NCBI GenBank assembly: GCA_018292915.2
Contig: JACVVK020000334.1
Span: forward strand, 78,501 to 142,500
Reading direction: 5' to 3'
DNA length: 64,000 nt
DNA from: Batillaria attramentaria
Lineage: Eukaryota; Mollusca; Gastropoda; Batillariidae
Shown one piece after another: positions 57,195 through 64,000 of this stretch. The translations under genes were made by a program, and so were the position numbers. How positions within the stretch are numbered: the first letter of the stretch is position 1; the number at the start of each line of letters is the position of its first letter. The notes beneath the pieces were generated by a model, which was not told where the DNA came from, did no database searches, and worked only from the letters and a program-made list of their open reading frames with translations.

Positions 57195-60100
57195 CAGTAT
57201 GCTTGTTCAGTAAAACAAATATGATTTTTTTTAGAATAAATGTTTATAATGAGAAGAACTATACTGTACATGCATGTATATGAAAGAATATGACGCATAG
57301 TAACAACATAAACAATAATAATAATAGTAATAATAATAATAATATCCGTTGTATGAAGCGTCGCACACTGATATGCCACTCGTCGCATCGACAAAATACT
57401 GTTGTTGTGGTTTATCTGCTAAGATGGTGCACAGTTTGTTTGCTAACTAAGGGAAAAGATGAAAAATTTTAGTAAAAGTTTATACACCAGGAAAAACTAT
57501 ATGAAGGATTATTATCATTTATTTCAGATGAATCAGCATCGTCATCATCATCATCATCATCATCGTTGTATGAAGCGTTACACACTGCTAGGCTTGTGTC
57601 CGTGTGGACAAAGTCCACTACAATGTGTGTAACTGTACAATGACAGTAATCTGTAGTGAAGCATGTCTATACTTTGTACAGTCAACTCACTTCAAGTTTC
57701 CTGCTTCAGCACAAACCAACTAACGCCTGGAATATTGTATGATAGACTTCCTCACCTGCTGTAGTGAAGCATGTCTATACTTTGTACAGTCAACTCACTT
57801 CAAGTTTCCTGCTTCAACACAAACCAACTAACGCCTGGAATATTGTATGATAGACTTCCTCACCTGCTGTAGTGAAGCATGTCTATACTTTGTACAGTCA
57901 ACTCACTTCCAAGTTTCCTGCTTCAACACAAACCAACTAACGCCTGGAATATTGTATGATAGACTTCCTCACCTGCTGTAGTGAAGCATGTCTATACTTT
58001 GTACAGTCAACTCACTTCAAGTTTCCTGCTTCAACACAAACCAACTAACGCCTGGAATATTGTATGATAGACTTCCTCACCTGCTGTAGTGAAGCATGTC
58101 TATACTTTGTACAGTCAACTCACTTCAAGTTTCCTGCTTCAACACAAACCAACTAACGCCTGGAATATTGTATGATAGACTTCCTCACCTGCTGTAGTGA
58201 AGCATGTCTATACTTTGTACAGACAACTCACTTCAAGTTTCCTGCTTCAACACAAACCAACTAACGCCTGGAATATTGTATGATAGACTTCCTCACCTGC
58301 TGTAGTGAAGCATGTCTATACTTTGTACAGTCAACTCACTTCCAAGTTTCCTGCTTCAGCACAAACCAACTAACGCCTGGAATATTGTATGATAGACTTC
58401 CTCACCTGCTGACAAGTGTTTGATACAGATCACGTGACATTGTGGGGTCCGTTCTACACGCCATGCGCTGTGTCCACCAACTGTCCAGTTTCCCGAGTAC
58501 AGCGGCGTCCACGTGCCAGGGCGTGGTGCGGTCAGACATGACGTCACTACACACACACAGCGCCACGGCCGCTCTCACGTCTGGAGCACCCACACACCCA
58601 CACACCCGCTGAAAAAGGGGAGCGTATTCATCGTCACGTGACAGTTTACACTGAAAAGCAAATGACTGACAAGGTGATGATGTCAAAACAGTCTTTGCCC
58701 CGGGTGGGACTCGAACCTAACATTGGTGACTAGACCACCGACCGCCCCGGTGTACAGTAAACATATAAGTCAAAGTCTCCTTTAAATAAAGTCTCAATTA
58801 AAACAAATAAAACCTGCATTTTTGGTTTGAGTGAATTCACTTACTATTGTATTTGACAAGATCTAACATAACGGGACTCGTGTCAGTGTCATCACTATTT
58901 GCTTTGCGGCGTAAACTGTGGCTAGCTGGTCTATTTATAGAAACTTTCACGGTCATGTTGATACATGAAAAGCACGGCACTTTGAAAGGAAGCCGTGTTT
59001 CTGTAATACAGTGTATTAGGAGCGTGCTTGTCTGAACGCTGTACAAATCCTGAAGTCTACGAAATGAAAAAGAAGAAAGAAGAAAAAAAAAAAAAAAAGC
59101 ACTTGGTATGTCGCGGCCTTCGCTGTGTACACTAACGTATGGTGATAAACTGTGCAGACAAAGTGAGTTTCTCACCTGTGCCAGCTGACTGTCTCCATCC
59201 AACACGTGCTGTAGCTGCGTCCTGCTGATGTAGGGCAGGATCAGCGTTTTGCGGACACTCACTCCCCGCGCCACGTCACTCATCACGTGATTCACAACCT
59301 GCTCACACTTGTCCAGCTGTTTCACGGCCTTGGTGACCCTGTCAGCCACAGCTTTGTCTGTTGGGTTGTTGCCATGGATACCGACTGACTTGATCTCCCC
59401 GAGCAGGACGCCGTATTCGCGGTGTATGACGATGACGTCAAAGTCGCCCTCTCGCTGTGTGGAGGGAAGATCCCCGGGTAGCGGGAACTGAGCAGCGTGG
59501 GTAGCATCCAGCTTGTTGAGGTAGTGAGTGAAGTCTAGTGACGACATCACAAACATGGCTTCCTGTCGCTGCTCTCCTAGCGTCTGTAGACAATGCAGCA
59601 CGTGCTGTTGGGCGAAGTCGTCACGTGAGTCGGATTCTTGCACGTTGATTGGCCGAGCAAGTGGATGCTGCTCTTGGGTCCACAGACTGTGTGTTGACGA
59701 GTGACTCGGAGTTGCTTGAGGTGTGTGATGGCTTGTCTGCTGGGCTGATCCTTGAGGTGTGTGATGGCTTGTCTGCTGGGCTGATCCTTGAGGTGTGTGA
59801 TGGCTTGTCTGCTGGGCTGATCCTTGAGGTGTGTTTTGGCTTGTCTGCTGGGCTGATCCTTGAGGTGTGTGTTGGCTTGTCTGCTGGGCTGATCCTTGAG
59901 GTGTGTGATGGCTTGTCTGCTGGGCTGATCCTTGAGGTGTGTGTTGGCTTGTCTGCTGGGCTGATCCTTGAGGTGTGTGATGGCTTGTCTGCTGGGCTGA
60001 TCCTTGAGGTGTGTGTTGTGGTGGTCCCTGTAGTGTTTGTTGTGTGGATGGTGAACTGGATGATGAGCATGTCGACTGAGATGTCGTAGGAATTGATTCC

Positions 60101-60756
60101 TTGTCTGATTTGACAGCGGATTCCTGACGTCTTCTCGGTAGCAGTTTCTGAATGGCCGACAGAAATCGGTTTGCAGCAGACTTTTCACTTGCAGAATCTT
60201 TCTGTTTTTGCTGTAACGCTTGCTGCGGTTGAGTTGGTTGTTGTGAAGTCGTTGTTGTGGGAGTTGCTTGTTGCCCCGTCGCATTGGTACTGTTAGCTGG
60301 AGGTGAGACAAACGGAGGACTGCCTGACGTTACAAATCCCGGTAAAGGTCGCGATACCAGGACCGGTTGCCCGGCAACAGTGTCTCTATCATACGGCACA
60401 CGGTTCATGATGCAGGGCGGTACACAGTAAGTCCGGGTGTCAAGGTCACGGTATAGTGACGTCACCACCCGTCTCCACTCATTCTCCAAAGTTCGTTGTG
60501 TAGTAACTGAGCTTGAGGTAGAGACTGATGTACACAACAATGTAGTTGCTGGTGAGACGTTGACTGGTGGTGTGGTGACAGGAGCGGTGACTGCTGGTGA
60601 TGTGGTGACTGGGGTGGTGGCTGCTGGTGACGTGGTGACAAAGGCGGTAACTGCTGGTGATGTGGTGACTGGGGAGCGGAGTGACGTGGAGCTGGTGACC
60701 GTGACAGGGTGAGTGTTCCCTGGTCCAGGATTTGATGCTGGAGGTCTTTCCGACAT
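51896..60756 (-). CDS. NERD-like nuclease / SF1 helicase gene, copy B (five exons, 1047 aa)
   Basis: Exons (minus): 60756-59176, 58650-58406, 57129-56641, 53208-52847 and 52362-51896. Introns are GT/AG, phases equal those of copy A, and the spliced 3144 nt is 1048 codons. Domains follow copy A: low-complexity N-terminus, NERD-like nuclease (D440, E454, K456 as candidate catalytic residues), then SF1 helicase with Walker A GPPGTGKT (about 667-674) and Walker B IDEADF. The N-terminus differs: a Gln-rich segment with about eight QTSHHTPQGSAQ-type 12-residue repeats replaces most of the Thr/Ser repeats. The C-terminus is six residues longer because TAG is read as CAG before the next stop. The conserved frame in both copies argues for function. 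Confidence 0.8.
52847..53208 (-). CDS. Gene B exon 4: helicase motifs III-IV region
   Basis: 362 nt, identical length and splice sites to copy A; acceptor GTGACAG|GATTGTC, donor ACGG|GTATGT. Confidence 0.8.
53815..53980 (-). mobile_element. SINE, family 1, gene B intron 3
   Basis: Positional counterpart of 27051-27215 in copy A. Confidence 0.85.
54021..55157. repeat. Second copy of an internal 505-bp duplication, with an insert
   Basis: 54021-54255 repeats 53515-53745, and 54919-55157 repeats 53740-53965, including the SINE. About 660 bases (54256-54918) of unrelated sequence lie between. A 112-codon frame (54506-54844) in the insert has no recognisable domain. Copy A has a single copy. Confidence 0.8.
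55001..55157 (-). mobile_element. SINE, family 1, split by an inverted-repeat transposon
   Basis: The SINE reads to the sequence GGCTATCGCGG at 55157 and resumes at about 56166 with CCGGCTCGCCAAGAC. Confidence 0.85.
55157..56166. mobile_element. 1-kb inverted-repeat (foldback/MITE-like) element in the SINE
   Basis: The left end TGTAACAGTCCAGATTATAC matches the reverse complement of the right end (TGTAACAGGCCGGAGTATAC). Similarity continues inward through GCCTAGGCC(C/G)GTTTAACCC and CTCCTGCCC. The left arm is enlarged by a tandem GTATAAACTGG-poly(C) repeat (55195-55375). No transposase frame is present. The target duplication is at most a few bases (CGG/CCGG). Confidence 0.8.
56200..56640. 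other. Gene B intron 3, part shared with copy A
   Basis: Collinear with 27230-27703; holds a poly(G) at about 56239-56252. Confidence 0.7.
56641..57129 (-). CDS. Gene B exon 3: helicase Walker A and B
   Basis: 489 nt, one codon shorter than in A. Walker B reads LHVLIDEADF, closer to the consensus than copy A's LIDEAGF. Confidence 0.85.
57650..58410 (-). repeat. 108-bp minisatellite, about seven copies, carrying the exon 2 splice donor
   Basis: Same unit as 29191-30165; two units have a one-base insertion (CTTCCAAG). Confidence 0.93.
58406..58650 (-). CDS. Gene B exon 2: linker
   Basis: 245 nt, the same length as in A; starts CKLSRDDEYAPLF after TTTTCAG and ends at CAG|GTGAGG next to the 108-bp array. 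An in-frame acceptor 15 nt upstream (TTGTCAG) is an alternative. Confidence 0.8.
58690..58752 (-). mobile_element. SINE, family 2, tRNA-like head only
   Basis: Reverse strand reads GGTCGGTGGTCTAGTCACC, then GGTTCGAGTCCCACCCGGGG, the internal promoter part of the family 2 SINE. Not a functional tRNA: it is too short between the boxes. Confidence 0.75.
59176..60756 (-). CDS. Gene B exon 1: Gln-rich repeats and NERD-like nuclease
   Basis: 527 codons; donor CAG|GTGAGA, phase 0. The 36-bp repeat block at about 59715-60020 encodes the 12-residue repeats and is absent from copy A. Confidence 0.82.
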
Positions 60757-60840
60757 TTTGTCACGATCTGTGTCCGGTCACGGCGTCACGAATTGGCTAC
60801 CGGCGTAAACAACTTGTGACAGATCCAGACATCGTGAGCA
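60757..60840 (-). promoter_or_regulatory. Immediate upstream region of gene B
   Basis: Nearly identical to 32435-32515 in copy A; it separates the start codon from the E-box array. No TATA box is evident. Confidence 0.4.
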
Positions 60841-63360
60841 CTTTGTGTATTGTCTGTGATGAAGGTTTACACACTGTGTGAAAGAGTCACGTGATTACTT
60901 TGTGTACAGTCGTTGATGGGGGCTTTACACACTGTGTGAAAGAGTCACGTGATTACTTTGTGCACTGTCTGTGATGAAGGTTTACACACTGTGTGAAAGA
61001 GTCACGTGATTACTGTGTGCACTGTCTGCGATGAAGGTTTACACAGTGTGTGAAAGAGTCACGTGATTACTGTGTGCACTGTCTGCGATGAAGGTTTACA
61101 CAGTGTGTGAAAGAGTCACGTGATTACTGTGTGCACTGTCTGCGATGAAGGTTTACACACTGTGTGAAAGAGTCACGTGATTACTGTGTGCACTGTCTGC
61201 GATGAAGGTTTACACACTGTGTGAAAGAGTCACGTGATTACTGTGTGCACTGTCTGCGATGAAGGTTTAAACACTGTGTGAAAGAGTCACGTGATTACTG
61301 TGTGCACTGTCTGCGATGAAGGTTTACACACTGTGTGAAAGCGTCACGTGATTACTGTGTGCACTGTCTGCGATGAAGGTTTACACACTGTGTGAAAGCG
61401 TCACGTGATTTCTGTGTGCACTGTCTGCGATGAAGGTTTACACACTGTGTGAAAGCGTCACGTGATTACTGTGTGCACTGTCTGCGATGAAGGTTTACAC
61501 ACTGTGTGAAAGCGTCACGTGATTACTGTGTGCACTGTCTGCGATGAAGGTTTACACACTGTGTGAAAGCGTCACGTGATTACTGTGTGCACTGTCTGCG
61601 ATGAAGGTTTACACACTGTGTGAAAGAGTCACGTGATTACTGTGTGCACTGTCTGTGATGAAGATTTACACACTGTGTGGAAAAGTCACGTGGTTACTTT
61701 GTGCAGTGTATGTGATGAAGGTTTACACACTGTGTGAAAGAGTCACGTGATTACTGTGTGCACTGTCTGCGATGAAGTTTTACACACTGTGTGAAAGAGT
61801 CATGTGATTACTTTGTGTACTGTCTGTGATGAATGTTTACACACTGTGTGAAAGCGTCACGTGATTACTTTGTGCACAGCCTGTGGTGAGGGGTTTACAC
61901 ACTGTGTGGAAAAGTCACGTGGTTACTTTGTGCAGTGTATGTGATGAAGGTTTACACACTGTGTGAAAGAGTCATGTGATTACTTTGTGCACTGTCTGTG
62001 ATGAAGGTTTACACACTGTGTGAAAGAGTCACGTGATTACTTTGTGCACTGTCTGTGATGAAGGTTTACACACTGTGTGAAAGAGTCACGTGATTACTGT
62101 GTGCACTGTCTGCGATGAAGGTTTACACACTGTGTGAAAGAGTCACGTGATTACTGTGTGCACTGTCTGCGATGAAGGTTTACACAGTGTGTGAAAGAGT
62201 CACGTGATTACTGTGTGCACTGTCTGCGATGAAGGTTTACACACTGTGTGAAAGAGTCACGTGATTACTGTGTGCACTGTCTGCAATGAAGGTTTACACA
62301 CTGTGTGAAAGAGTCACGTGATTACTGTGTGCACTGTCTGCGATGAAGGTTTACACACTGTGTGAAAGAGTCACGTGATTACTGTGTGCACTGTCTGCGA
62401 TGAAGGTTTACACACTGTGTGAAAGAGTCACGTGATTACTGTGTGCACTGTCTGCGATGAAGGTTTACACACTGTGTGAAAGAGTCACGTGATTACTGTG
62501 TGCACTGTCTGCGATGAAGGTTTACACACTGTGTGAAAGCGTCACGTGATTACTGTGTGCACTGTCTGCGATGAAGGTTTACACACTGTGTGAAAGCGTC
62601 ACGTGATTACTGTGTGCACTGTCTGCGATGAAGGTTTACACACTGTGTGAAAGAGTCACGTGATTACTGTGTGCACTGTCTGTGATGAAGATTTACACAC
62701 TGTGTGGAAAAGTCACGTGGTTACTTTGTGCAGTGTATGTGATGAAGGTTTACACACTGTGTGAAAGAGTCACGTGATTACTGTGTGCACTGTCTGCGAT
62801 GAAGTTTTACACACTGTGTGAAAGAGTCATGTGATTACTTTGTGTACTGTCTGTGATGAATGTTTACACACTGTGTGAAAGCGTCACGTGATTACTTTGT
62901 GCACAGCCTGTGATGAGGGGTTTACACACTGTGTGGTAAAGTCACGTGGTTACTTTGTGCAGTGTATGTGATGAAGGTTTACACACTGTGTGAAAGAGTC
63001 ACGTGATTACTTTGTGCACTGTCTGTGATGAAGGTTTACACACTGTGTGAAAGAGTCACGTGATTACTTTGTGCACTGTCTGTGATGAAGGTTTACACAC
63101 TGTGTGAAAGAATCACGTGATTACTTTGTGTACTGTCTGTGATGAAGGTTTACACACTGTGTGAAAGAGTCACGTGATTACTTTGTGTACTGTCTGTGAT
63201 GAGGGGTTCAAACACCGTGTGAAAGAATCACGTGATCACTTTCTGCACTGTCTGTGATGAAGGTTTACACACCTAGTGAAAGAATCACGTGATTACTTTG
63301 TGTAATGTCTGTGATGAAGGTTTACACACTGTGTGAAAGAATCACGTGTGTAATGTCTGT
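60838..63360 (-). repeat. 57-bp minisatellite, about 44 copies, each with a CACGTG E-box, upstream of gene B
   Basis: The unit contains GAGTCACGTGATTACTGTGT and CGATGAAGGTTTACACACTG. Variant units (GGAAAAGTCACGTGGTTAC, AAGATTTACAC) recur about 1027 bases apart, showing an 18-unit higher-order repeat. Copy A has fewer than two units. Confidence 0.95.
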
Positions 63361-63470
63361 GACGAGTCACGTGATTAAGACAGATTCCTTCTGGAGTTGT
63401 GAATGCTGTACGTGCCGCGTCAGACACATGAATTATGATCTCGTTGTCTGGACTATAATGTTTTTCTTTC

Positions 63471-63668
63471 TGGCGTCATGTTGTGTCGTGATTGTTGTAA
63501 CGACTGAAAACTCTAGTTGTAGCCATGATACAGTCCTGGCGTCATGTTGTGTCGTGATTGTTGTAACGACTGAAAACTCTAGTTGTGGCCATGATACAGT
63601 CCTGGCGTCATGTTGTGTCGTGATTGTTGTAACGACTGAAAACTCTAGTTGTGGCCATGATACAGTCC
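63471..63668 (+). repeat. 66-bp triplication
   Basis: TGGCGTCATGTTGTGTCGTG starts at 63471, 63537 and 63603; copy A has one unit at about 32708. Confidence 0.93.
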
Positions 63669-64000
63669 TGGGTGAACATGAAGACAAAGAAATGTGTAGA
63701 CATCAGGAGACTGACAGCTTCTTACAGACAAGACGAGTAACCCTGTTCAGGCGTTTTGACCAGGAAAGTGAACATAAAGGTGTTGATAAAACGTGGTTGG
63801 AGAAGAAATCTGAAGTCTTCTTTCCGCAACAGGTCCGCACGCTGTAGACGCACTATGACGCCCAACCTGATCTATCTCACCATTTTACAACAGTTCCACA
63901 AATAATCCATCTTCATTTCATTGACTTCATGTCCAAAGCAATTCAGAAACGTGTTGTTTAGAGTTCAGTCCATCTCTTATGTCTATCAGTTTTATCCGTG
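63669..64000. other. Right part of copy B, running off the window
   Basis: Collinear with about 32770-33105; no gene is recognised. Confidence 0.7.

Larger units (their letters stand above)
41400..64000. other. Segmental duplication, copy B (continues past the window)
   Basis: 41401-41550 matches 21121-21260. After the retroelement, homology resumes at 48589 and runs to the end of the window in the same order as copy A. Copy B has its own expansions (82-bp, 55-bp and 57-bp arrays) and insertions (LTR element, inverted-repeat transposon, internal 505-bp duplication). Confidence 0.92.

Noticed and set aside
58690..58752. Possible tRNA gene
   Set aside because: Only A- and B-box-like parts of a SINE head; no cloverleaf and matches the dispersed family 2 SINE.
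63305..63847. 180-codon plus-strand ORF
   Set aside because: The frame is not conserved in copy A (one-base indel) and most of it is a 66-bp triplication.

Overview
The window looks like nuclear DNA of an animal, most likely a mollusc (lophotrochozoan). It has spliced genes with GT/AG introns, several non-LTR retrotransposon (LINE) families, tRNA-derived SINEs, an LTR retrotransposon, microsatellites and very many minisatellites. There is no prokaryotic gene organisation. The host group is inferred from repeat content and style, not from a marker gene.

Layout. 1-1540: internally deleted and partly inverted copy of the element at 10.4-13.5 kb. 1.7-3.8 kb: two LINE fragments joined tail to body (Tx1/L1-like, minus; CR1-like tail, plus). 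3.8-10.4 kb: mostly unassigned DNA with a 22-bp perfect hairpin, an 83-bp x4 and a 34-bp x15 minisatellite and one SINE. 10.4-13.3 kb: coiled-coil ORF plus broken SGNH-hydrolase-like ORF, resembling ORF1 of CR1-like LINEs. 14.0-18.5 kb: CR1-like LINE ORF2 split by a 1.57-kb insertion with the hallmarks of a solo LTR. 18.9-20.6 kb: minisatellites and a SINE.

21.1-33.1 kb (copy A) and 41.4 kb to the window end (copy B) are a direct segmental duplication. Each copy carries one minus-strand, five-exon gene whose exons join in frame. The predicted proteins are 921 aa (A) and 1047 aa (B). Both combine a low-complexity N-terminus, a NERD-like PD-(D/E)xK nuclease domain and a UvrD-like superfamily-1 helicase. 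Minisatellites sit upstream of the gene, within coding exon 1, at the exon 2 splice donor and over the last coding motif, and most differ strongly in copy number between A and B.

Between the copies lie a two-copy 306-bp repeat, a two-copy 318-bp repeat, an inverted-repeat element and a degenerate Tx1/L1-like LINE (37.5-40.4 kb). Copy B is interrupted at its left edge by a complete Ty3/Gypsy-type element (41551-48588). Its LTRs, 5-bp target duplication and 1438-aa Gag-Pol are all visible, and the integrase lies before the reverse transcriptase, the unusual Gmr1-type order. The matching empty site survives in copy A at about 21.256 kb, so the insertion came after the duplication. Copy B also carries a 1-kb inverted-repeat transposon nested in a SINE in intron 3.

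The two nuclease-helicase genes are the only convincing host genes; nearly everything else is mobile or tandem-repeat DNA.
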